A stretch of 7,944 nucleotides of DNA from Clostridia bacterium (lineage in GTDB: Bacteria; Bacillota_A; Clostridia; Oscillospirales; CAG-272): positions 1 through 7,944 of the forward strand of contig JAFTRB010000165.1 in the NCBI GenBank assembly GCA_017462445.1, written 5' to 3'. The notes beneath the pieces were generated by a model that was not told the DNA's origin, did no database searches, and saw nothing but the letters and a program-made list of their open reading frames with translations. Made by a program: the position numbers and the translations under genes. Of this stretch, positions 1-6,010 are shown one piece after another (the first letter of the stretch is position 1; every line of letters begins with the position of its first letter).

Positions 1-424
1 CGAAAACCTCGTGTCGCGCTATATTCTTCTTGTCGTTTTCGCAGCGCCTTCCGCTGTCAGCCTTCATATAAGGGGGATTAGAATACACCAGCTCGCATTC
101 GCTACCCGGTCGAAAATCGCGCACATCGCCAAGCACCGCTGTCAGTCTGTCACTAAGTCCGTTCAGCTCCGCATTCCGCTTTATGAGCCTGACATATTCC
201 TCCTGAACCTCAAGACACAGGCAGTTTTCCAGCTTTTCTCTTGCCAAAAGAAGCATAGAGATTATTCCGCTTCCTCCGCCAAGCTCAATGCCGTTTTTCC
301 TTCTTCCGTAGCAATAGGCGGCAAGCAGCAGGGCATCTGTGCCGAAGGTAAGCCCCTCCTCGTTTTGTATCAGGGAGAGCTTTTCGTTTACATAGTCGAG
401 CCTTTCGCCCTCGTTTAATATCAT
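1..424 (-). CDS. trmN6: tRNA1(Val) adenine(37)-N6-methyltransferase, N-terminal part (3' end runs off the window)
   Basis: Reading the minus strand from the ATG at 424-422 gives 141 open residues up to the window edge, so the C-terminus is missing. The opening ERLDYV (7-12) and LSLIQNEEGLTFGTDALLLAAY (16-37 region) are characteristic of the YfiC/YabB family, which methylates N6 of A37 in tRNA1(Val) using S-adenosylmethionine. The SAM-binding loop reads ELGGGSGI (47-54), where the family usually has DLGTGTGI. The catalytic NPPY motif of N6-adenine methyltransferases is at 116-119, and IARHE (135-139) follows as expected. A ribosome binding site (AGGAA, 431-435) lies 6 bases upstream of the ATG. 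No convincing promoter was found between the ferredoxin terminator and this start. A homologue, yabB, is found near holB and ricT in B. subtilis, which supports the call. The substrate tRNA is inferred from the family. Confidence 0.88.
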   Translation of the reverse strand, partial: MILNEGERLDYVNEKLSLIQNEEGLTFGTDALLLAAYCYGRRKNGIELGGGSGIISMLLLAREKLENCLCLEVQEEYVRLIKRNAELNGLSDRLTAVLGDVRDFRPGSECELVYSNPPYMKADSGRRCENDKKNIARHEVF

Positions 425-520
425 ATATTTTTCCTGTTTGAATTATCAATAATTAAATTCTGAACGCTTTTCGGTTGCTTTATCCGTTTCGGCGCTCTCA
501 GAAAGCAATGTATGTAAAAT

Positions 521-550
521 AAAAGGAGCAGAACATCGTCTGCTCCTTTT
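521..550 (-). terminator. Rho-independent terminator of the ferredoxin gene
   Basis: A perfect 12-bp inverted repeat (521-532 with 539-550) flanks a 6-base loop. On the minus strand the stem ends in CTCCTTTT and is followed by ATTTTACAT, giving a T-rich tail. It lies 36 bases after the ferredoxin stop codon, so the ferredoxin mRNA probably ends here and trmN6 is transcribed separately or by read-through. The plus-strand tail is TGTCG after TTTT, so the hairpin could also work weakly in that direction, though no plus-strand gene needs it. Confidence 0.85.
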
Positions 551-585
551 TGTCGTGCTAATGCAAGACGAGTAGCTGATGGAAA

Positions 586-756
586 TTATTCCTCAGCGGG
601 TGCGCCAACAGGGCAAGCATCTGCGCAAGCGCCGCAGGAGATGCACTCTTCAGCGTTGATTACATACTTGTCATCGCCCTCGGAGATGCAGTTTACGGGA
701 CAACCCTCTGCGCAAGCGCCACAGGAAATGCACTCATCAGAAATCTTGAAAGCCAT
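586..756 (-). CDS. 2[4Fe-4S] clostridial-type ferredoxin
   Basis: This small gene encodes 56 residues, almost exactly the length of classic clostridial ferredoxins (about 55). Two complete cluster motifs of the form CxxCxxCxxxCP are present: C9, C12, C15, C19 and C38, C41, C44, C48. The two halves are near-duplicates (ECISCGACAEGCP and ECISCGACADACP), as expected from the ancient duplication in this family. An extra cysteine, C23, is not part of a motif. The protein is a cytosolic low-potential electron carrier; its partners cannot be told from the sequence. The start is fixed by GGAGG (765-769) 8 bases upstream of the ATG. The gene has its own promoter and a strong terminator, so it is monocistronic. 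It sits between ricT and trmN6, and RicT proteins are themselves linked to iron-sulfur clusters, which makes a functional link possible but unproven. Confidence 0.95.
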   Translation of the reverse strand: MAFKISDECISCGACAEGCPVNCISEGDDKYVINAEECISCGACADACPVGAPAEE

Positions 757-786
757 AGTGAATACCTCCGTATTAAGATTAATTAT

Positions 787-814
787 ATTCTACCACATAT
801 CTTCAAAAAATCAA
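787..814 (-). promoter_or_regulatory. Sigma-A-like promoter of the ferredoxin gene
   Basis: On the minus strand a -35 TTGATT (809-814) is followed after 16 bases by a -10 TAGAAT (787-792). Transcription would start near 780, giving a short leader of about 25 bases before the ferredoxin ATG. A second AT-rich hexamer, TATAAT (782-787 on the minus strand), overlaps but is too far from the -35. Confidence 0.6.
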
Positions 815-888
815 GCAGTTTTTGAAAAAAAGTAATATAATTGCAAGTTTTGTGAATAATGCCGATATTGTTTGGGCAAAACTACAAT

Positions 889-1821
889 TTAATCCTCTAC
901 AATATCCTCAATGGCGGAGTCATCGGATTTTGCTCGCTTGGATGCCTTGATAAGCTTAACCTCCGACGCCTTGTACATCTTGGGAGCATCCTTGTCATTG
1001 CCGTTGAGCTTGACCTTGATTTCGCCCGCAAGAGGCTTTACCTCGGTTACTACGCCCTCGCCGTCCTGCGTAAGCACAATAGAACCGACCGAGGGTGTTC
1101 TTCTGAGAGCCTCCTCGTAGATCTCATGCTCGTATCTTAAACAGCACATAAGCCTGCCGCAGGCGCCGGAGACCTTTGCTGAATTGAGCGAGAAGTTTTG
1201 CTCCTTAGCCATTTTTATTGAAACCTGGACAAAATCGGTGAGGAAGCCGGCACAGCAATATTCTCTGCCGCAGATGCCAAGACCGCCCATCATCTTTGCC
1301 TCGTCACGAATGCCTATTTGTCTTAGCTCGATTCTTGTGCGGAAGGTTCCCGCAAGATCCTTGACAAGCTCGCGGAAGTCAACCCTGGATTCGCAGGTGA
1401 AGTAGAATATCAGCTTTGAGTTGTCAAAGGTGTATTCCACCGCGACCAGGCTCATCTGCAGGTTGTGCTGAGCAATCTTCTTCTTGCAAATAACAGCCGC
1501 ATCCATTTCAAGCTCGCGGTTTCGCGCGTCGCGCTCTAAATCATCCGGAGTAGCTATTCGTATGATTTTCTTCAGAGGCTGTACTATTTCGCCGGCTGTA
1601 ACCGTTTTGTTTGCCAGCTTAACCGTTCCTATTTCAACGCCTCGGCTTGTGTCGACAATAACTCTGTCACCTACCGAGAGTGTGGCGTCTCCGGGGGAGA
1701 AATAGTAAATCTTTCCGGCCTCGCGGAAGTTTATGCCCACGACCTCGCAGGGAGTATCGGGCGCAAGCTCCACACCGTTCTCCTCGGCGTTTTCCTTGTT
1801 TTCGTATTTCTTATCCGACAT
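889..1821 (-). CDS. ricT: RicT (YaaT), PSP1-domain subunit of the RNase Y-associated Ric complex
   Basis: The 310-residue product carries the hallmark PSP1/YaaT block: GGLGICGREYCC (179-190), then VSIKMAKEQNFSLN (200-213) and SGACGRLMCCLRYE (218-231). In B. subtilis RicT, RicA (YmcA) and RicF (YlbF) form a complex that binds [4Fe-4S] clusters and FAD, assists RNase Y-dependent mRNA maturation, and affects competence, biofilm formation and sporulation. Six cysteines in the core (C184, C189, C190, C221, C226, C227) are retained, consistent with cluster binding. The N-terminus (1-20) is polar and acidic, and the C-terminus ends in an acidic tail (SDDSAIEDIVED). The ATG at 1821 is preceded by AGGA about 8 bases upstream. 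It follows holB by 48 bases with no terminator between them, so the two are probably co-transcribed; holB-ricT adjacency is widespread in Firmicutes. No ricA or ricF lies in the window. Confidence 0.95.
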   Translation of the reverse strand: MSDKKYENKENAEENGVELAPDTPCEVVGINFREAGKIYYFSPGDATLSVGDRVIVDTSRGVEIGTVKLANKTVTAGEIVQPLKKIIRIATPDDLERDARNRELEMDAAVICKKKIAQHNLQMSLVAVEYTFDNSKLIFYFTCESRVDFRELVKDLAGTFRTRIELRQIGIRDEAKMMGGLGICGREYCCAGFLTDFVQVSIKMAKEQNFSLNSAKVSGACGRLMCCLRYEHEIYEEALRRTPSVGSIVLTQDGEGVVTEVKPLAGEIKVKLNGNDKDAPKMYKASEVKLIKASKRAKSDDSAIEDIVED

Positions 1822-1869
1822 ATATCGTTCCTATTCTGGTTTTCCTTTTTATAAATATTGTGTAAGTGG

Positions 1870-2904
1870 CTACGCCATCTTTATCTTCATTCCGAGATTT
1901 GTGATAAGCAGGGAATTGTTTGCATTCTTCTCGCATTCCTTTATGGTTGCAAGTATTATGTCATATATCCGCACAAGCCGTATAATCGTCAGGTCCTTGG
2001 CAATAGTCGATGCCAACTCGCGGCTCGTAAAGAACAGTGGCTCCGCCTTGACCCCTCGCTTTATGGCAATAAGATCACGCAAAGCTACCGTAATCCCCTC
2101 CAGCATCTGTACTAAACTGCTGCGCTCCTTCGGAAGAGAATTGACCTGTCTGAACATTTCAGAGTAGGGAATGCGCGGGCTAAGCGCTCTTACGAACGAG
2201 AGGATCAGCTCCCGTCTTTCCTCAAGTGCTTGGGATTCATCGGGACTTGCCAGCTGTATCGCCCTGCCAATCATTCCGTCAGCGCCGAGCAAGATGCTCT
2301 TAAAGCGCTCCCTGTCAGTGCCGGCAAGCATTCCGATCTTAGGCAGGTTTTTGCATAAATACTCGCCAATCTCGGTCGGGGTAAAGCGAGACATTGCAAT
2401 ATACTGTACACGGCTTTTAATAGTTGTCAGAATTTTATCTGTTCCGGCAGACAAAAGAATAATAATTACATTTGGCGGCGGCTCTTCAAGAACGATAAGA
2501 AGCGCGTTTTGCGCCTGCATGGTCATTCTTTCGGTATCCTTTATTATATAAACCTTGTAGTCGGACTCGGTGGCAGAGAGAAACATATCGTTGCGGAATA
2601 GGCGTACCTCATCAACTCCAAGGCTCGCCTTGCCCTTTTCCCGCTCCAGAACGCTCACATCAGCAAAGCCGCCCGAGTATATCCTTCTGCAACAGTTGCA
2701 TTTGCCACAGGGGAGGGGGACAGAGCTGTCGCCGCGGTTCTCGCAGTTAAGCGCTGCCGCAATCTCAAGAGCCAAGGTCATTCTGCCGGAGCCCTCATCG
2801 CCATCAATCAGGAGCGCGTGCGGAAGCTTGCCCGACTCTATGGCTGCGGCTATTCTGTTTTTTGTGCCCTCATTGCCGTAGAGCCTTGGGAAATAGTTTC
2901 TCAT
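1870..2904 (-). CDS. holB: DNA polymerase III delta prime subunit (clamp loader)
   Basis: The 344-residue protein opens with the clamp-loader signature LYGNEGTKNRIAAAIESGKLPHALLIDGDEGSG. Delta prime is part of the complex that loads the beta sliding clamp at the replication fork. The AAA+ P-loop position reads GDEGSGRMT (35-43), with arginine in place of the usual lysine. The zinc-binding cysteines follow (C54, C66, C69, C72, plus an additional C71). The Walker-B-like segment VYIIKDTERM (118-127), the QNALLIVLEEPP stretch (132-143) and the TIKSRVQ sensor region (161-167) follow in the expected order. The family's SRC motif is SRV here. Delta prime is usually not an active ATPase, so loss of the P-loop lysine is compatible with function. 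The ATG at 2904 is preceded by AAGAGG about 8 bases upstream and by a near-consensus promoter. The gene leads a holB-ricT unit. Confidence 0.93.
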   Translation of the reverse strand: MRNYFPRLYGNEGTKNRIAAAIESGKLPHALLIDGDEGSGRMTLALEIAAALNCENRGDSSVPLPCGKCNCCRRIYSGGFADVSVLEREKGKASLGVDEVRLFRNDMFLSATESDYKVYIIKDTERMTMQAQNALLIVLEEPPPNVIIILLSAGTDKILTTIKSRVQYIAMSRFTPTEIGEYLCKNLPKIGMLAGTDRERFKSILLGADGMIGRAIQLASPDESQALEERRELILSFVRALSPRIPYSEMFRQVNSLPKERSSLVQMLEGITVALRDLIAIKRGVKAEPLFFTSRELASTIAKDLTIIRLVRIYDIILATIKECEKNANNSLLITNLGMKIKMA

Positions 2905-2938
2905 CTGAACGCCTCTTGATAATAATTTACCATATTAC

Positions 2939-2967
2939 ATTATAGCATGCGTAATATAAAAAGTCAA
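2939..2967 (-). promoter_or_regulatory. Near-consensus sigma-A promoter of holB-ricT
   Basis: On the minus strand TTGACT (2962-2967) is separated by exactly 17 bases from a perfect TATAAT (2939-2944). Transcription would begin near 2931, leaving a leader of about 27 bases before the holB ATG. The -35 box sits only 5 bases from the 23-bp repeat array that begins at 2973, so anything binding the array would lie directly upstream of RNA polymerase. Confidence 0.85.
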
Positions 2968-2972
2968 GAGGA

Positions 2973-3087
2973 AAAAAGCGGTCGATGGCAAACGGAAAAA
3001 GCGGTCGAATACCAACAGAAAAAGCGGTCGATGGCAAACGGAAAAAGCGGTCGAATACCAACAGAAAAAGCGGTCGGTGGCAAACGG
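2973..3087. repeat. Array of five 23-bp tandem repeats (A-B-A-B-A order)
   Basis: Five direct 23-base units lie head to tail at 2973-2995, 2996-3018, 3019-3041, 3042-3064 and 3065-3087. All begin with the 12-base core AAAAAGCGGTCG. Units 1, 3 and 5 end in TGGCAAACGG; units 2 and 4 end in ATACCAACAG. The array is therefore also a 46-bp dimer repeat. The units are identical within each type except one A-to-G change in unit 5 at 3077. A partial sixth tail, GAATACGAA at 3089-3097, resembles the B tail with one change. Neither 23 nor 46 is a multiple of three, which argues against coding. The array lies between two divergent promoters and almost touches the holB -35 box. Its function is unknown; candidate roles are regulator binding or a lineage-specific intergenic repeat. 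Confidence 0.95.
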
Positions 3088-3188
3088 AGAATACGAAATA
3101 AGATATATAGCAAACCTTATCCGTTAAGACATCTATCTGCTTTTCTTCAGGTTCTCGCTCCACTTTTTCTCAAAATCATCTTGTTTTT

Positions 3189-3217
3189 TTGAACATTATG
3201 TGTTAAAATGATAAAAT
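3189..3217 (+). promoter_or_regulatory. Probable metG promoter
   Basis: TTGAAC (3189-3194) and TAAAAT (3212-3217) are separated by 17 bases, which predicts a start near 3224. A perfect TATAAT also occurs at 3222-3227, but the hexamer 17 bases before it (TGTGTT) is a poor -35. The choice matters, because a start driven by the second box would cut off the 5' strand of the leader stem described next. Confidence 0.5.
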
Positions 3218-3226
3218 GTAATATAA

Positions 3227-3270
3227 TGCGCGGTGGAATGCTTGCTCATTCGCCTGTATCAAGCCGCGCA
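3227..3270 (+). promoter_or_regulatory. Structured leader upstream of metG (possible cis-regulatory RNA)
   Basis: A 7-bp GC-rich inverted repeat, TGCGCGG (3227-3233) with CCGCGCA (3264-3270), encloses 30 bases and ends 3 bases before the metG ribosome binding site (AGGAG, 3274-3278). Inside it GAATG (3236-3240) can pair with CATTC (3247-3251). CTTG (3241-3244) can pair with CAAG (3260-3263), stacking on the outer stem. The two inner pairings cross each other, so they are alternatives or a tight pseudoknot. It is far too short for a T-box and has no T-box sequence. A regulatory role is inferred only from structure and position. Confidence 0.35.
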
Positions 3271-3287
3271 GATAGGAGTTTTGATAT

Positions 3288-5225
3288 ATGGAAAAGTTTT
3301 ATTTGACAACGGCGATAGCCTACGCATCAAGAAAGCTTCATTTTGGTAATACCTATGAGATTATTATGACCGATGCTTTTGCCAGATTTCAGCGCAGAAT
3401 GGGCAAGGATGTTTTTCTTTGCACAGGAACAGATGAGCACGGACAGAAGATAGAGAATCTTGCTCTTGAGGCGGGCATCACTCCGAAGGCTTATGTTGAT
3501 CGAGTTGCAGCCGAGATAAAGGGAATTTGGGATCTGATGGGCGTTCAGTACGACCACTTCATTCGCACAACAGACGATTACCACGAGCAGGCAGTTCGCA
3601 AGATATTCAAAAAATTCTATGACCAGGGAGATATATACAAGAGCTTCTATGAGGGCTGGTATTGCACCCCCTGCGAATCCTTCTTTACATCTACCCAGGT
3701 TGTGGACGGCAAGTGTCCCGACTGCGGCAGGGAGGTTTCCCAGGCGCGCGAGGAGGCATACTTCTTTAAGATGAGCAACTATGTTGACCGCCTTATTAAG
3801 CACATCGAGGACAACCCCGGCTTCATCGAGCCCGAGAGCAGAAAGCGCGAGATGGTCAACAACTTCCTTAAGGCGGGACTGCAGGATCTCTGCGTATCCA
3901 GAACATCCTTTAAGTGGGGAATTCCCGTTGATTTTGATGACAGGCATGTTGTATATGTATGGCTTGATGCTCTCACCAACTACATCACAGCCATCGGCTA
4001 TGACCCTGACAAGAGCTTTGAGGAGCAGAGCGAAAAATTCAGAAAATATTGGCCTGCTGATGTTCATATCATAGGCAAGGACATTCTCCGCTTCCATACG
4101 ATCTATTGGCCGATATTCCTGATGGCTCTCGGACTTCCTCTGCCCAAGAAGGTGTTCGGTCATCCCTGGTTCAACTTCGGTAACGATAAGATGAGCAAAT
4201 CCAAGGGAAATGTTGTATACGCAGACGAGCTTGCCGAGGTGTTCGGCGTTGATGCGGTCCGTTATTATGCGCTCTCCGAGATGCCCTATGCCAACGATGG
4301 CTCTATCACCTATGAGAGCGTCATAGCAAGATACAACAACTATCTTGCCAACAATCTTGGAAACCTTGTCAGCCGTACACACGCAATGACCAAAAAGTAT
4401 TTTGGCGGCATAGTTCCTGCGCCTCAGGTGGAGGAAGCCATAGACGGTGAGCTTCGCTCTGCTGTCAAGGAAGGGGTTGAGAAGGCTGTTTCCCTGATGG
4501 ATAGCTACCACGTTGCCGACTCTCTTGAGGCTATATTCGGTATGCTCCGTCGAGCAAACAAATATATTGATGAAACAATGCCCTGGGTTCTCGCCAAGAG
4601 CGAGGAAACTCTGCCCAGACTTGCAACCGTAATATATAACCTTCTCGAGGTTATCCGCATCGGCGCGGTTCTTCTTGTGCCCTATATTCCTTCTACCTCC
4701 GAGCGTATTTTTGCTCAGCTTGGAACAAGTGTAACCGAGCTGAAGAGCGCATATAGCTTTGGCTCGCTTGAGTCGGGCAAGCCGCTTGGCGAGGCTTCTA
4801 CACTCTTTGCAAGAATTGATGAAAAGAAGTTCCTTGAGGAGATGGAGGCAAAGATTGCCGCAGCACAGGCAGCGGCACAGACCGTGGAGGAGCCGGAGCA
4901 CGAGGCTGAGATTGGCATTGATGCCTTTGCGGCAGTAGAGCTTCGCGTAGCCGAGATTATAGCTTGCGAGCCTATCCCTAAGGCAAAGAAGCTTCTTAAG
5001 CTTCAGGTTGACCTGGGCTACGAAAAGCGTCAGGTTGTGTCCGGTATTGCCAAGTTCTACACGCCCGAGCAGCTCATTGGCAAGAAGGTTGCGCTTGTAA
5101 CAAATCTCAAGCCTGCCAAGCTCTGCGGAGTTGATAGCTTCGGTATGATTTTGGCATCGGGCGAGGATGATGTTAAGGTTGTATTCCTTGACCCGACCGC
5201 AAAAAATGGAGATCGTATTCACTGA
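3288..5225 (+). CDS. metG: Methionyl-tRNA synthetase
   Basis: The 645-residue enzyme charges tRNA-Met with methionine in the cytoplasm. The class I signature is HFGN (18-21) instead of HIGH; HxGN forms are, as I recall, usual in this clostridial subgroup. GTDEHGQKI (47-55) is the strongly conserved MetRS block. A zinc knuckle is formed by C126, C129, C143 and C146 (CxxC, 13 residues, CxxC). WLDALTNYITAIG (225-237) and the KMSKS loop (301-305, KMSKSKGN) complete the catalytic core. The anticodon-binding helices run to about 515. A lysine/alanine/glutamate-rich linker then leads to a C-terminal Trbp111-like tRNA-binding domain (about 544-645, FAAVELRVAEIIACEPIPKAKKLL region), which also mediates dimer formation in relatives. 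AGGAG lies 9 bases before the ATG. The coding sequence avoids TTA, CTA and TCA codons after residue 14, suggesting strong codon selection. Its stop overlaps the tatD start (TGATG). Confidence 0.97.
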   Translation: MEKFYLTTAIAYASRKLHFGNTYEIIMTDAFARFQRRMGKDVFLCTGTDEHGQKIENLALEAGITPKAYVDRVAAEIKGIWDLMGVQYDHFIRTTDDYHEQAVRKIFKKFYDQGDIYKSFYEGWYCTPCESFFTSTQVVDGKCPDCGREVSQAREEAYFFKMSNYVDRLIKHIEDNPGFIEPESRKREMVNNFLKAGLQDLCVSRTSFKWGIPVDFDDRHVVYVWLDALTNYITAIGYDPDKSFEEQSEKFRKYWPADVHIIGKDILRFHTIYWPIFLMALGLPLPKKVFGHPWFNFGNDKMSKSKGNVVYADELAEVFGVDAVRYYALSEMPYANDGSITYESVIARYNNYLANNLGNLVSRTHAMTKKYFGGIVPAPQVEEAIDGELRSAVKEGVEKAVSLMDSYHVADSLEAIFGMLRRANKYIDETMPWVLAKSEETLPRLATVIYNLLEVIRIGAVLLVPYIPSTSERIFAQLGTSVTELKSAYSFGSLESGKPLGEASTLFARIDEKKFLEEMEAKIAAAQAAAQTVEEPEHEAEIGIDAFAAVELRVAEIIACEPIPKAKKLLKLQVDLGYEKRQVVSGIAKFYTPEQLIGKKVALVTNLKPAKLCGVDSFGMILASGEDDVKVVFLDPTAKNGDRIH

Positions 5226-6010
5226 TGAAATATTTTGATTCACACGCTCATTACTATGATGAGAGGTTTGAGTCGGAAATGACAGAGACCGTCGATGAGC
5301 TTATCGACGGTCTTATGTCAAGGGATGTGTCTTATATTGTAAATATCGGCACCTCGCCCGAAACCTCTCGCGCGGCAATTGCGCAGGCAAAAAAGCATAG
5401 TAATATGTACACAGCGATAGGCATACACCCATCCGATTGCAGATTTCTTTTCGATATTGAGAGCGAGCTTGCCGAAATACGCGAGCTTATTCTTGATAAG
5501 TCAAACAAATGTGTTCTTCTCGGTGAGATAGGGCTGGATTATCACTATCCCGATACAGATAAGGCAAAGCAACGGCTTTATTTTGAAAGGCAAATGTCAC
5601 TTGCCGAGCAGCTCGATATTCCCGTATGTATTCACGATAGGGAATCGCACGCCGATGTCCTTGAGGTGCTAAGAGCCTTTCCGCGGGTAAGGGGCATTCT
5701 TCACAGCTTTTCGGGTAGCGTCGAGATGGCTCTCGAGCTTGTAAAAATGGGTTATATGATTTCCTTCTCCGGAACACTGACCTTCACAAACGCCCGTAAG
5801 CCAAAGGAGGTCGCTCTCGCTATTCCTCGCGAGTGCGTGCTTATTGAAACCGATTGCCCCTATCTTGCGCCCCATCCCTTAAGAGGAACGCTTAACCACT
5901 CGGGAAACCTCTGCTATACAAATGCGACCCTCGCGGCAATATGGGGAATAAGCGAGGAGGAGTGCGCGAGAATAACCGAGAGCAATGCCAGGAGGTTTCT
6001 TGGTATATGA
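5225..6010 (+). CDS. tatD: TatD-family metal-dependent DNase
   Basis: The 261-residue protein matches the TatD/YabD family in length and motifs: DSHAHY (5-10) supplies H7 and H9, GEIGLDYH (100-107) supplies E101, IHDRESHAD (136-144) supplies H137, ILHSFSG (158-164) supplies H160, and ETDCPYLAP (208-216) supplies D210. These are the expected two-metal ligands of an amidohydrolase-fold TIM barrel. Characterised members act as 3'-5' exonucleases on DNA or RNA with roles in repair and degradation. The start is shared with the metG stop in TGATG. A GGAG at 5208-5211 is 13 bases upstream, rather far, so translational coupling to metG is likely. The metG-tatD order is conserved in Firmicutes (B. subtilis metS-yabD). 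The next gene overlaps its stop codon. Confidence 0.95.
   Translation: MKYFDSHAHYYDERFESEMTETVDELIDGLMSRDVSYIVNIGTSPETSRAAIAQAKKHSNMYTAIGIHPSDCRFLFDIESELAEIRELILDKSNKCVLLGEIGLDYHYPDTDKAKQRLYFERQMSLAEQLDIPVCIHDRESHADVLEVLRAFPRVRGILHSFSGSVEMALELVKMGYMISFSGTLTFTNARKPKEVALAIPRECVLIETDCPYLAPHPLRGTLNHSGNLCYTNATLAAIWGISEEECARITESNARRFLGI

Larger units (their letters stand above)
2905..3287. other. Divergent intergenic region between holB and metG
   Basis: This 383-bp stretch contains no credible gene. From left to right it holds the holB ribosome binding site and promoter, five 23-bp tandem repeats, about 100 bases of unremarkable AT-rich sequence, the metG promoter, and a structured metG leader. 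Open frames run through the repeats on both strands but lack ribosome binding sites and start inside promoter sequence. A short protein-like stretch on the minus strand (3133-3196) may be a decayed gene end. Confidence 0.7.

Noticed and set aside
11..418. 135-residue plus-strand open frame at the left edge
   Set aside because: It is the shadow of trmN6, whose minus-strand translation carries clear family motifs.
846..883. Terminator after ricT from AGTTTTG (846-852) and CAAAACT (877-883)
   Set aside because: The stem is only 7 AT-rich pairs around a 24-base loop and the T-run lies too far downstream, so I do not call it.
2973..3087. CRISPR array or Pasteurellaceae-type DNA uptake signal (core resembles ACAAGCGGT)
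   Set aside because: There are no unique spacers; the units are contiguous and two tail types alternate. The gene content is clostridial, so the uptake-signal resemblance is treated as chance.
2927..3192. Open frames on both strands through the 23-bp repeats
   Set aside because: The repeat length is not a multiple of three, no ribosome binding site precedes either start, the plus-strand ATG lies in the holB promoter, and the products are low complexity.
3327..5243. 638-residue open frame on the minus strand opposite metG
   Set aside because: It is the exact codon-by-codon complement frame of metG and is open only because metG lacks TTA, CTA and TCA codons. The translation shows no domain and metG is unmistakable on the other strand.
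5941..6006. Upstream in-frame start for the radical SAM gene
   Set aside because: The added 22 residues lie inside tatD in another frame and look non-protein-like, while a good AGGAGG precedes the ATG at 6007.
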